Origin: Oscillospiraceae bacterium
Lineage (GTDB): Bacteria; Bacillota_A; Clostridia; Oscillospirales; CAG-272
NCBI GenBank assembly: GCA_015063335.1
Contig: SVUH01000038.1
Location: forward strand, 1 to 12,376
DNA: 12,376 bases
Direction: 5' to 3'
The notes below the pieces were generated by a model. The model made no database searches, was not told where the DNA came from, and saw only the letters and a program-made list of their open reading frames with translations. Numbering within the stretch: position 1 is the stretch's first letter; each line of letters starts with the position of its first letter. Positions 6,652 to 12,376 of the stretch are shown here, in pieces. Position numbers and translations under genes: made by a program.

Positions 6652-6709
6652 AGCCGTGATTTGGCACTCGTCGGCGTACAGGCGTACGCCAGAGAGCCAA
6701 AGCGCGGCT
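6652..6709. repeat. 58-base interrupted hairpin of unknown role
   Basis: Four paired segments nest in order: AGCCG/CGGCT (6652-6656, 6705-6709), TTTGGC/GCCAAA (6660-6665, 6696-6701), CTC/GAG (6667-6669, 6692-6694) and GGCGTAC/GTACGCC (6673-6679, 6684-6690). They close on the tetraloop AGGC. That is 21 base pairs broken by small internal loops. It is followed by A6 on the plus strand, not T, so it is not a terminator for the plus strand. On the minus strand the T-run precedes it, so it is not a terminator there either. GC-richer than its surroundings. Confidence 0.65.
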
Positions 6710-6734
6710 AAAAAACACACGTTTAAATAAAAAT

Positions 6735-6764
6735 GAAATTTGAGAGATTTATCTCGAAAATTTC
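6735..6764. repeat. AT-rich inverted repeat
   Basis: GAAATTT..GAGA (6735-6745) can pair with TCTC..AAATTTC (6752-6764) across a small loop, with a two-base bulge. Weak and possibly chance; it sits between the interrupted hairpin and the oadA terminator. Confidence 0.35.
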
Positions 6765-6773
6765 TACACAAAA

Positions 6774-6813
6774 AAACCGCTCTCACTATCGGATATGATA
6801 GCAAAAGCGGTTT
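6774..6813 (-). terminator. Rho-independent terminator of the decarboxylase operon
   Basis: AAACCGCT (6774-6781) pairs with AGCGGTTT (6806-6813), and an inner CTATC/GATAG stem (6786-6790, 6797-6801) caps it. On the minus strand the hairpin is followed by T7 (the A-run 6770-6776). The plus strand also has a T-run after it (6811-6822), so it may work both ways. It lies 55 bases beyond the oadA stop codon. Confidence 0.85.
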
Positions 6814-6860
6814 GTTTTTTTTGTTTATATTCGTGTGTTTTTGTTCTGCGCTAAAGGAAG
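6807..6860. repeat. Imperfect direct repeat, copy 2 (3'-UTR of oadA)
   Basis: Partner of the repeat at 6573-6625. It runs from the GCGG arm of the oadA terminator to GCGCTAAAGGAAG, seven bases short of the oadA stop codon. In oadA sense, both copies therefore have the form CTTCCTTTA..GCAGAACAAAAAC, an A-rich run, then a terminator hairpin. Confidence 0.7.
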
Positions 6861-6867
6861 CAGCCCA

Positions 6868-8274
6868 TTATACGGTATGAATGCCGAGAGCCGCATCTGC
6901 GTTGTCAGCATCAATGCCGTACTTTTTTGCTTTTCTGTACTCAAAGAATTTGAGAGCGACTTGCTCAAAGAGCGCATAGGAGAGTACGTCCTCGTCCTGC
7001 TCAAGATAAGGCTTTATCTGCTCGCGGAGAGCATCGAGCTCGGGAGAGAGCTTATCTGCGGGACGGCAGGTAATTCTCTCTGCGTCACCGATGATCTTCT
7101 TTGCGAACTCATCGTCAATGTCAACGGGAGTCTTACCGTACTGACCCTGAACGAGTCCCTTAAATTCCTTGGTCACCATCTTGTATCTCTCGCCGCCGAT
7201 AACGTTGAACACTGCCTGTGTTCCTACTATCTGCGAGGAAGGAGTAACGAGAGGCGCATATCCGGAATCCGCTCTTACTCTCGGAACTTCCTCAAGCACC
7301 TCGATGAGCTTATCGGACTTTCCTGCCTGCTTAAGCTGAGATACGAGGTTAGAGAGCATTCCGCCGGGAACCTGATAAATAAGCGCGTTTACGTCAACCT
7401 TAAGCATCTTGGGATCAAGCTGGCCGCTTGCAAGATACTTCTCGCGCAGAGGTGTGAAATACTTGGTTATCTCGTCAAGCTGTGCAAGATCTATACCCGT
7501 ATCGTACTCTGTTCCCGCAAGAGTTGCGACAAGCGACTCCGTGGGGGGCTGCGACGTACCCATAGCCATGGGGGAGATCGCTGTATCAACTACGTCAACG
7601 CCTGCCTCGATCGCTTTGAGCAAGGTCATGGAAGCAAGACCTGAGGTGTAGTGGGTATGAAGCTGGATAGGAACGTTTACGGTCTCCTTGAGTGCCTTTA
7701 CGAGCTCATATGCGTCGTATGGCTTAAGAAGTCCCGACATATCCTTAATACAGATTGAGTTCGCGCCCATGCTCTCGAGCGTCTTTGCGTAACGTGTAAA
7801 GTACTCCGTCGTGTATATCTTGTTTTCGGGGTCGGTCGTGTAGCAGATAGCCGCCTGAACGTGTCCCTGCTCCTTAATAGTAGCCTTTATAGCCGTTTCA
7901 AGGTTACGGGGGTCGTTAAGAGCGTCGAAAATTCTCAGAATATCAATTCCGTTTGCGATGGATTTCTGAACGAAATACTCAACGACGTCGTCGGAATAGT
8001 GACGGTAACCGAGAATATTCTGTCCGCGGAAAAGCATCTGAAGCTTTGTGTTCTTTGCGATAGCGCGGATCTTGCGAAGTCTTTCCCAAGGATCCTCATT
8101 AAGGAAGCGCAAGCAGGAGTCAAAGGTTGCTCCGCCCCATGCTTCAAGCGAATGGTAGCCCACCTTGTCAAGCTTTTCAAGTATCGGAAGCATTTCTTCC
8201 GTTGTCATTCTCGTTGCGATAAGCGACTGGTGCGAATCGCGGAGAACTGTTTCTGTTATTTTTACCTTTGCCAT
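6868..8274 (-). CDS. oadA: Pyruvate carboxylase subunit B / oxaloacetate decarboxylase alpha carboxyltransferase, without biotin domain
   Basis: Carboxyltransferase of the OadA/PycB/transcarboxylase-5S family, which moves CO2 between oxaloacetate/pyruvate and biotin. 468 aa: the TIM-barrel HMGL-like domain (about 1-275) plus the conserved PYC_OADA domain (about 285-460). It stops before the biotinyl domain found at the end of Klebsiella-type OadA (about 595 aa), so biotin must come from the separate carrier at 9766-10155. Metal-site residues are visible: D13 in TVLRDSHQS, K177 in SICIKDMSG (the carboxylated lysine position) and H206/H208 in QLHTHYTSG. GGATFD (47-52) and RIFDALND (114-121) are further signatures, as is YQVPGGMLSNL (300-310) in the second domain. 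The ATG follows AAAGGAG with about eight bases between. Last gene of a five-gene operon, 18 bases after oadB. It could run as decarboxylase, or as a transcarboxylase half; sequence alone does not decide. Confidence 0.95.
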   Translation of the reverse strand: MAKVKITETVLRDSHQSLIATRMTTEEMLPILEKLDKVGYHSLEAWGGATFDSCLRFLNEDPWERLRKIRAIAKNTKLQMLFRGQNILGYRHYSDDVVEYFVQKSIANGIDILRIFDALNDPRNLETAIKATIKEQGHVQAAICYTTDPENKIYTTEYFTRYAKTLESMGANSICIKDMSGLLKPYDAYELVKALKETVNVPIQLHTHYTSGLASMTLLKAIEAGVDVVDTAISPMAMGTSQPPTESLVATLAGTEYDTGIDLAQLDEITKYFTPLREKYLASGQLDPKMLKVDVNALIYQVPGGMLSNLVSQLKQAGKSDKLIEVLEEVPRVRADSGYAPLVTPSSQIVGTQAVFNVIGGERYKMVTKEFKGLVQGQYGKTPVDIDDEFAKKIIGDAERITCRPADKLSPELDALREQIKPYLEQDEDVLSYALFEQVALKFFEYRKAKKYGIDADNADAALGIHTV

Positions 8275-8292
8275 ATCAGTTTTCTCCTTTAA

Positions 8293-9711
8293 TTACTTGG
8301 CGAACATTGACAGGAACACGCCTGCAGCAACCGCAGAGCCGATAACTCCCGCAACATTGGGGCCCATAGCGTGCATAAGAAGGAAGTTGGAGGGATCCTC
8401 CTGCTGTCCAACCTTCTGTGAAACTCTCGCCGCCATAGGAACTGCGGAAACTCCCGCAGAGCCGATAAGGGGGTTTATCTTGCCGCCCGACAGCCAGTTC
8501 ATGATCTTTGCGGTGATAAGTCCGCCGCAGGTAGAGATGCAGAACGCTACGAGTCCGAGAGCGATGATCTTAAGCGTTTCGGGACGAAGGAAGTTCGTCG
8601 CGCTCGCAGTTGCTCCGACGGTAATTCCGAGGAATATCGTTACGATATTCATAAGCTCGTTCTGAGCAGTCTTCGAAAGTCTATCGGTAAGTCCGCATAC
8701 GTTGAGCAGATTACCGAACATAAGACAGCCGACAAGAGGAAGCGCATCGGGAATAATAAGTCCAACCACGAAGGTTACGACTATCGGGAAAAGGATCTTT
8801 TCCGTCTTTGATACCTGACGAAGCGTCGTCATTCTTATCTGACGCTCCTTCTTGGTCGTAAGCAGCTTCATAAAGGGAGGCTGTATCATAGGAATTAGCG
8901 CCATATAGCTGTACGCTGCGATGGCGATAGCGCCGAGGAACGACGGAGCAAGCGTCTTGGTCACGAGTATTGCAGTAGGACCGTCCGCGCCGCCGATAAT
9001 ACCGATCGATGCCGCAACCTCGGGAGCAAATCCGAGGAAGAGCGCACCTGCAAATGCAACGAATACGCCAAACTGTGCGCCCGCGCCTATAAGCAAGCTC
9101 TTGGGGTTGGAGATAAGGGGCGAGAAGTCGGTCATAGCACCAATGCCTATGAATATAAGGCAAGGATAGATTCCAAGCTTAACGCCGAGGTAAAGCAAGT
9201 CAAGCAGACCGCCGTGGTGAAGCACGTCGCCGTAATTTACCGAAGTAAGGCTTTCCATAAGAAGCTCGTAAGCGTTCTCGGTAAAGGTCATATCACCCGC
9301 GCTTCGCTCTGCGCCGAAGGCTTCGACAACGGGCAAGCCAAGTTCCTTAAGCTTTTCAAATTCAACAACGGATATAATTCCGTCCGCAAAAGCATTCTCA
9401 AGCTCTATGACCGCCGCTTGATTGGGAATAAAGAAATCCAAATTGAACATTCCGCCACCCGGAAGATTCGTCAACAGCATACCGACAGCAATAGGAAGCA
9501 GGAGCAAAGGCTCAAATTTTCTGCCTATTGCAAGATATATAAGGACGAATGCAACAACGAACATTACGGCGGTTTGCCACCAAGCCGGATCGTAACTAAA
9601 ATCCGCCAGAGAGTTTATATTTTCACCCTCGTGTGACAGAAGCTTGAATATACCCGTGTCCGCAATAAAGCTTTTAAGCGTTTCGAGCATACTCTCAAAT
9701 ATATCACTCAT
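8293..9711 (-). CDS. oadB: Na+-translocating decarboxylase beta subunit (OadB/MmdB/GcdB)
   Basis: Integral membrane beta subunit of the Na+-transporting carboxylic acid decarboxylases. It decarboxylates carboxybiotin and pumps Na+ outward. 472 aa with about nine hydrophobic segments. All residues shown important in Klebsiella OadB are present at a constant offset of 40: D243 in GGADGPTAI (240-248; D203), Y269 (Y229), and N413, G417, S422 and R429 in NPLIGSAGVSAVPMAARVSQ (413-432; N373, G377, S382, R389). This predicts a working pump. The longer length comes mostly from an extra N-terminal segment of about 30 residues ahead of the first helix. The ATG at 9711 has AGGA almost touching it and AAAGGA about 14 bases upstream. 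Neither spacing is ideal, and an ATG seven codons in is an alternative. The same subunit serves oxaloacetate, methylmalonyl-CoA and glutaconyl-CoA systems, so it does not fix the substrate. Confidence 0.96.
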   Translation of the reverse strand: MSDIFESMLETLKSFIADTGIFKLLSHEGENINSLADFSYDPAWWQTAVMFVVAFVLIYLAIGRKFEPLLLLPIAVGMLLTNLPGGGMFNLDFFIPNQAAVIELENAFADGIISVVEFEKLKELGLPVVEAFGAERSAGDMTFTENAYELLMESLTSVNYGDVLHHGGLLDLLYLGVKLGIYPCLIFIGIGAMTDFSPLISNPKSLLIGAGAQFGVFVAFAGALFLGFAPEVAASIGIIGGADGPTAILVTKTLAPSFLGAIAIAAYSYMALIPMIQPPFMKLLTTKKERQIRMTTLRQVSKTEKILFPIVVTFVVGLIIPDALPLVGCLMFGNLLNVCGLTDRLSKTAQNELMNIVTIFLGITVGATASATNFLRPETLKIIALGLVAFCISTCGGLITAKIMNWLSGGKINPLIGSAGVSAVPMAARVSQKVGQQEDPSNFLLMHAMGPNVAGVIGSAVAAGVFLSMFAK

Positions 9712-9765
9712 ATCCTTACTGTTTTTCCTTTCTTCAAATTTGTTTTGATCGTTTCAAGAAGAAAA

Positions 9766-10155
9766 TCAGTTAAGGGTTACGAGAACTGTGTCGGTCTCAA
9801 CGGTTGCGCCCTGAGCTACCTCAACGCTTGCAACAGTTCCGTCTGCAGGGGCGCAGATGTCGTTCTCCATCTTCATAGCCTCAAGAACCATGAGAACATC
9901 GCCCTTCTTAACGGCAGCGCCGGGCTTTACGTTTACCTTCATTATGTTGCCGGGCATAGGTGCCTTAACAGCGGTTGCGCCCTGTGCTCCGCCTGCTGCC
10001 TTAGGTGCTGCCGCAGGAGCGGGTGCTGCCTTGGGGGTAGGTGCTGCCGCAGGTGCGGTGGCGGGTGCTGCTGCGGGAGTAGCTGTGGTAGCTCCAACCT
10101 CTTCTACTACGACGGAATAGGTCACGCCGTTTACGGTTACGTTATAAGTCTTCAT
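9766..10155 (-). CDS. Biotin carrier protein (biotinyl domain, MmdC / transcarboxylase 1.3S-like)
   Basis: Detached biotin carboxyl carrier that shuttles CO2 between the carboxyltransferases and OadB. 129 aa in three parts: a short start MKTYNVTVNGVTYSVVVEEV (1-20) typical of these carriers, a flexible Ala/Pro/Thr linker (about 22-62), and the biotinyl domain (63-129). The attachment motif is EAMKMEN (92-98), with K95 as the lysine to be biotinylated; APMPGNIMKVNV (65-76) and the closing VETDTVLVTLN are standard. The biotin ligase is not in this window. It lies 24 bases after oadG and 54 before oadB. A GAAAGG about ten bases upstream serves as ribosome binding site. Its position between two carboxyltransferase-associated genes, with no biotin domain elsewhere, makes it the only visible carrier for the whole complex. 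Confidence 0.95.
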   Translation of the reverse strand: MKTYNVTVNGVTYSVVVEEVGATTATPAAAPATAPAAAPTPKAAPAPAAAPKAAGGAQGATAVKAPMPGNIMKVNVKPGAAVKKGDVLMVLEAMKMENDICAPADGTVASVEVAQGATVETDTVLVTLN

Positions 10156-10179
10156 ATCTTTAATCTACCTTTCAAAAAA

Positions 10180-10587
10180 TTATTTTGAGTTCCAAGCGCG
10201 ACCGCTCTGTACTCTCTTAAAGGATACGACGCGGAAGCTTCCGTCGGGAGCTTCAACGCCTTCGTCTGCCATATACGCTGCGATAGCGGCAGTAATCACT
10301 GCCACAAGCTGTGCGTCGTCATTATCTTGCGCGACCGGAGTCTGTGCAACTGCTTCTTCCGTCTTTGTTATCTCCGACTTGACCTTAGCAGCTTTATTCT
10401 GCTTGGGCTCTTTAGGAGTTGCGCCGACGAAAATAAGCTTGAAGACCGAAAGAACTCCCCAAAGCAAGCCGAGAACCGCAAATATCATTCCCATTCCGAG
10501 AACTACGGTCTGAGCAGCCAACACGAGGTTTTCCTTGCTGAAATCAAAGATCGCAAGCGCTGACGGTGTCATAAATACGTTCAACAT
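10180..10587 (-). CDS. oadG: OadG/MmdD-type gamma subunit of Na+-pumping decarboxylase
   Basis: Small single-pass membrane subunit that in characterised systems assembles and stabilises the decarboxylase complex. 135 aa. One transmembrane helix lies at about 22-54 (VLAAQTVVLGMGMIFAVLGL and following). A charged Lys/Ala/Glu/Thr-rich linker covers about 58-90. The family-typical end has LVAVITAAIAAYMADEG (93-109) and FRVVSFKRVQSGRAWNSK (118-135). The AAI-AAY helix and the R-x-W end are shared by clostridial OadG proteins. The ATG at 10587 follows GGGAGG with a seven-base gap. That ribosome binding site abuts the end of the upstream carboxyltransferase gene, whose stop is 15 bases away, so expression is likely coupled. 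Confidence 0.92.
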   Translation of the reverse strand: MLNVFMTPSALAIFDFSKENLVLAAQTVVLGMGMIFAVLGLLWGVLSVFKLIFVGATPKEPKQNKAAKVKSEITKTEEAVAQTPVAQDNDDAQLVAVITAAIAAYMADEGVEAPDGSFRVVSFKRVQSGRAWNSK

Positions 10588-10602
10588 TCAATATTCCTCC
10601 CA

Positions 10603-11970
10603 TCAAAGAGGCATATTTGCATGGCGGCGAGTGGGCTTACCCTCTGCCTTTGCCGAAAGCATCATGAGAGAAGCGCAAATTCTCTTGCGAAGCTCTGCGG
10701 GCTCAACTATATCGTCAAGCTCGCCTCTATCTGCCGCGTCTGCCGCAGAAGCGCACTTTTCTTTCCACTCTGCCTCGAGCTCCTCGCGGCTCTTCTCACC
10801 TACCTTGTCGTTCCAAACAAATGCAACAGACGCCTCGGGAGAAAGCACGCTTATAGCCGCGTTCGGCAATGCGTAAACCATATCCGCGCCCTCGGACTTA
10901 GAGCCGAGAAGCGTAAATGCCGCGCCGTAAGCCTTGCCTACAACTACTGTAACCTTTGCGTTTTCCGAAGAAGAATAAGCATACGCAAGCTTTGCAAGCT
11001 CCGATGCATAAGCGTTGTCCTCAGTTTCTGCGCTTACGTCAAGTCCACAGCTATCAACAAGAGTAAGGACAGGCATGCCGAAGCTGTCGCAGAAGGATAC
11101 GAGCTTAGAGATCGCTCTTGCACTCTTTATATCAAGAGCTCCGTTTGCAAGCACCACGCCCGAAACGACTCCGCCAAAGGAAGCAATTCCGAGAGTTGCG
11201 TTAGCCGTATATTCTCCGTAAAGTCCAAGGAAGCTGCCACTGTCCGCAACTGCAGCAACGATCTCCTCCGCGGTATATTTTTCAGGATCGAATGCGCTCT
11301 CTCTGTTAAGAGAATCCGCAGTTTCAACCATGCAAGCATCAGCATTGTTCTGAGGCAGAACGGTAACAAGCTCTCTTACGAATGCATAAGCCATAGGCGC
11401 GTCGTCAGCAAGCTTTGCTGCCATTCCCTTTGCCGCAGCAAAGTCAGCCGTTCCCTTTTCACTGCCTACTATAAACGGTGCGTTTACGTAAAGCTTGGAA
11501 CTATCCTTTATCGCTACCGTAATATCAAACATGGATGCGGCAACAGCGCTCATTCCACCGCAAACACCGTCGATGACCGCTATCTGCGGAATAACGCCCG
11601 ATGCGTCAGACACACACTTAACGAGCTTCCCGTAAGCTGCGAGTGCAGCTGCGCCATCGTATACGACAGCTCCCGCGCTATCAAAAACTCCAATAATCGG
11701 CGCGCCGTTCTTTATTGCCAGAGCATACGTGTCCGCGATCTTCTTCGCATGTCTCTCGCCGAATGCGCCCTTTGTTCTTCCGCTGTCCTGAACGAACGCG
11801 AAAGCGAGCTTTCCGTTAACCGAGCCGTATCCGCAAACCACACCCTCAAAGTCATTTTGAGAGTCAAGACGCTTGGTGTACGCACAAAGCTCTACAAAGG
11901 TTCCCGTATCGAAAATCGACTCGATCTTTTCCTTTGCGGGGCCGTACACTTTTTCGTCAATTTGTACCAT
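10603..11970 (-). CDS. Divergent acyl-CoA-type carboxyltransferase (MmdA/PccB/12S family)
   Basis: Two-domain crotonase-like carboxyltransferase of the family holding methylmalonyl-CoA decarboxylase alpha (MmdA), PccB and the transcarboxylase 12S subunit. 455 aa, shorter than the usual 505-525. Recognisable parts are the opening ERIE-like KEKIESIFDTGTFVEL (13-28), GVVCGYGSVNGK (43-54), GERHAKKIADTYALAIKNGA (71-90), IIGVFDSAGA (92-101), ASGVIPQIAVIDG (123-135), FGGVVSGVVLANGALDIKSA (265-284), VSFCDSFGMPVLTLVD (291-306), VTVVVGKAYGAAF (340-352) and GADMVYALP (361-369). Motifs altered from the family: PCAGGAxY is VCGGMSAV, the GFLPGTxQE loop is GLDVSAETED, and the His-containing THxxSGVAH stretch is missing. 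The substrate is therefore uncertain, and reduced or changed activity is possible. The ATG at 11970 is set by GGAGG seven bases before it; the frame stays open upstream, but that part reads through the promoter. First gene of the operon. Confidence 0.85.
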   Translation of the reverse strand: MVQIDEKVYGPAKEKIESIFDTGTFVELCAYTKRLDSQNDFEGVVCGYGSVNGKLAFAFVQDSGRTKGAFGERHAKKIADTYALAIKNGAPIIGVFDSAGAVVYDGAAALAAYGKLVKCVSDASGVIPQIAVIDGVCGGMSAVAASMFDITVAIKDSSKLYVNAPFIVGSEKGTADFAAAKGMAAKLADDAPMAYAFVRELVTVLPQNNADACMVETADSLNRESAFDPEKYTAEEIVAAVADSGSFLGLYGEYTANATLGIASFGGVVSGVVLANGALDIKSARAISKLVSFCDSFGMPVLTLVDSCGLDVSAETEDNAYASELAKLAYAYSSSENAKVTVVVGKAYGAAFTLLGSKSEGADMVYALPNAAISVLSPEASVAFVWNDKVGEKSREELEAEWKEKCASAADAADRGELDDIVEPAELRKRICASLMMLSAKAEGKPTRRHANMPL

Positions 11971-11977
11971 AAATTTG

Positions 11978-11982
11978 CCTCC
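11978..11982 (-). promoter_or_regulatory. Ribosome binding site fixing the carboxyltransferase start at 11970
   Basis: GGAGG on the minus strand lies seven bases before the ATG. The in-frame ATG 120 bases further upstream would put the predicted promoter inside the gene and adds a non-homologous basic segment, so 11970 is chosen. Confidence 0.85.
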
Positions 11983-12014
11983 GTTTTGTTGTGTTTTTTG
12001 GTTTTTAAAAGAGC

Positions 12015-12032
12015 GTTTTACAAAAGTAAAAC
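12015..12032. repeat. Perfect inverted repeat in the leader of the decarboxylase operon
   Basis: GTTTTACAAAAGTAAAAC is a 7-4-7 perfect inverted repeat, 14-31 bases after the predicted transcription start and about 45 bases before the first start codon. The layout fits a dimeric repressor operator or a short weak RNA hairpin. It does not match an operator I can name. Confidence 0.5.
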
Positions 12033-12052
12033 TTCTACCCCATATTACTACA

Positions 12053-12081
12053 ATTTTACCATATTTTTGACTTTTTTGCAA
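12053..12081 (-). promoter_or_regulatory. Promoter of the five-gene decarboxylase operon
   Basis: Minus-strand TTGCAA (12076-12081), 17-base spacer, TAAAAT (12053-12058). It has two mismatches in the -35 box and one in the -10 box, so it is weaker than the other promoters here. Start near 12046 gives a leader of about 76 nt before the ATG at 11970. Confidence 0.65.
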
Positions 12082-12100
12082 TAGATTCAATTATTTAGCT

Positions 12101-12129
12101 TTGTTAATTTTCTGTTAATGCACTATACT
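12101..12129 (+). promoter_or_regulatory. Probable promoter of the right-edge membrane protein gene
   Basis: TTGTTA (12101-12106), 17-base spacer, TATACT (12124-12129). It is divergent from the decarboxylase promoter, the two -35 boxes being 19 bases apart. A TATAAT at 12154-12159 exists but lacks a -35 box at the right distance. Confidence 0.5.
12102..12118 (-). promoter_or_regulatory. Tandem TTAACA repeats, possible PhoP-type box
   Basis: On the minus strand TTAACA occurs twice with five bases between (12113-12118 and 12102-12107), an 11-base period as in Bacillus PhoP boxes. It overlaps the -35 of the plus-strand gene and sits just upstream of the -35 of the decarboxylase operon. Only two repeats are seen where PhoP sites usually have four or more, and the region is AT-rich. 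Confidence 0.25.
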
Positions 12130-12187
12130 ATTCTATCCAATTTTTAAGCGACATATAATTTATCGAATAACTTTTCGGAGGATCTTT

Positions 12188-12376
12188 ATGAAAAAACGTC
12201 TTGCCGCCCGAACGCACCGTCCGAGCATCGCGCCACCCTCACGCAGCAGATCAAAAAACGTAAATCTTTTGAGCGCTTCGGCATTTGGCGCAGGTGTCGG
12301 CGCAATATGCGTATGCGCGTTGCTCTTTATTTTCTCTTTTTTGTGCTTGATTACCCACTCGGGAGATAAACTTACC
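12188..12376 (+). CDS. Small membrane protein, C-terminus cut by window edge
   Basis: 63 codons are visible before the window ends. The first 25 residues are strongly basic and Pro/Ser-rich with many Arg and Lys, cytoplasmic by the positive-inside rule. A long hydrophobic helix follows at about 27-56 (rich in Ala, Gly, Cys, Leu, Phe), then SGDKLT. The arrangement of basic start, one helix, then a short polar loop recalls the clostridial membrane proteins grouped as TIGR04086, but too little is visible to be sure. GGAGGA five bases before the ATG supports the start. Divergent from the decarboxylase operon. Confidence 0.75.
   Translation, partial: MKKRLAARTHRPSIAPPSRSRSKNVNLLSASAFGAGVGAICVCALLFIFSFLCLITHSGDKLT

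Larger units (their letters stand above)
6536..6867. other. Gene-free convergent intergenic region
   Basis: 332 bases between glpP (plus) and oadA (minus), both pointing into it. It holds one terminator hairpin for each operon, an imperfect direct repeat of about 53 bases, a strong interrupted hairpin (6652-6709) and a weaker AT-rich one (6735-6764). A 62-codon open frame on the minus strand (6616-6804) starts inside a terminator, has no ribosome binding site that I can see and is not believed. No promoter is evident on either strand. Confidence 0.7.

Noticed and set aside
6616..6804. 62-codon open frame on the minus strand with a hydrophobic middle
   Set aside because: Its start lies inside the oadA terminator hairpin, there is no ribosome binding site, and it spans the interrupted hairpin.
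8293..9711. Long hydrophilic loop in OadB (about residues 88-165) as a novel insertion
   Set aside because: Klebsiella OadB, as I recall it, has a comparable loop at the same place; only the N-terminal extension accounts for the extra length.
9729..9764. TTTCTTC/GAAGAAA inverted repeat in the gap before oadB
   Set aside because: Seven AT-rich base pairs over a 22-base loop; too weak to claim as a regulatory hairpin, though it touches a possible ribosome binding site.
10621..12084. 487-codon open frame on the plus strand opposite the carboxyltransferase
   Set aside because: Very rich in Arg, Cys and Ser as expected of an antisense frame, crosses the promoter of the real gene and matches no family.
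11971..12090. Upstream in-frame extension (40 codons) of the carboxyltransferase
   Set aside because: It would include the promoter and leader; GGAGG before the ATG at 11970 and homology to the family start there.
12154..12159. TATAAT as the -10 box of the right-edge gene
   Set aside because: No acceptable -35 box 16-18 bases upstream; the TTGTTA/TATACT pair at 12101-12129 is better spaced.

Overview
The window looks like chromosome of a Gram-positive anaerobe of the class Clostridia, probably an uncultured gut or rumen Oscillospiraceae/Ruminococcaceae relative. This is inferred from the gene families: a glutamate dehydrogenase very like that of Clostridium symbiosum, holB next to ricT, a Na+-pumping decarboxylase cluster, strong AGGAGG-type ribosome binding sites and consensus sigma-A promoters. 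No phage, insertion sequence, CRISPR array, tRNA or rRNA is visible.

Layout. (1) Positions 1-2825, minus strand: three separately promoted genes. They are a small protein resembling Cu/Zn superoxide dismutase but with no histidine, a THUMP-type RNA methyltransferase, and the N-terminal 347 residues of glutamate dehydrogenase, which runs off the left edge. (2) Positions 2899-6585, plus strand: one operon from an exact consensus promoter. It holds holB (DNA polymerase III delta'), ricT (RNase Y specificity factor with a long Lys-rich N-terminal tail), a two-TM membrane protein and glpP (glycerol-3-phosphate antiterminator), and ends in a 21-bp hairpin terminator. (3) Positions 6536-6867: a gene-free convergent region with two terminator hairpins, a duplicated 3'-UTR/terminator segment of about 53 nt, and a 21-bp interrupted hairpin of unknown role. 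(4) Positions 6868-12081, minus strand: a five-gene operon read from right to left. It encodes an MmdA/12S-like carboxyltransferase, OadG, a biotin carrier, OadB (Na+ pump) and a 5S/PycB/OadA-type carboxyltransferase without its own biotin domain, with its own promoter and terminator. (5) Positions 12101-12376, plus strand: a divergent promoter and the first 63 codons of a small membrane protein cut by the right edge.

The most coherent system is region 4. One detached biotin carrier is placed with two different carboxyltransferases and one Na+-translocating decarboxylase. That composition suits either a Na+-pumping oxaloacetate/acyl-CoA decarboxylase or a transcarboxylase-like exchange of a carboxyl group between an acyl-CoA and pyruvate/oxaloacetate. 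The acyl-CoA-type subunit has lost several family motifs, so its substrate is unclear. The neighbouring glutamate dehydrogenase would fit amino-acid-fermenting metabolism, but no regulatory link is visible.
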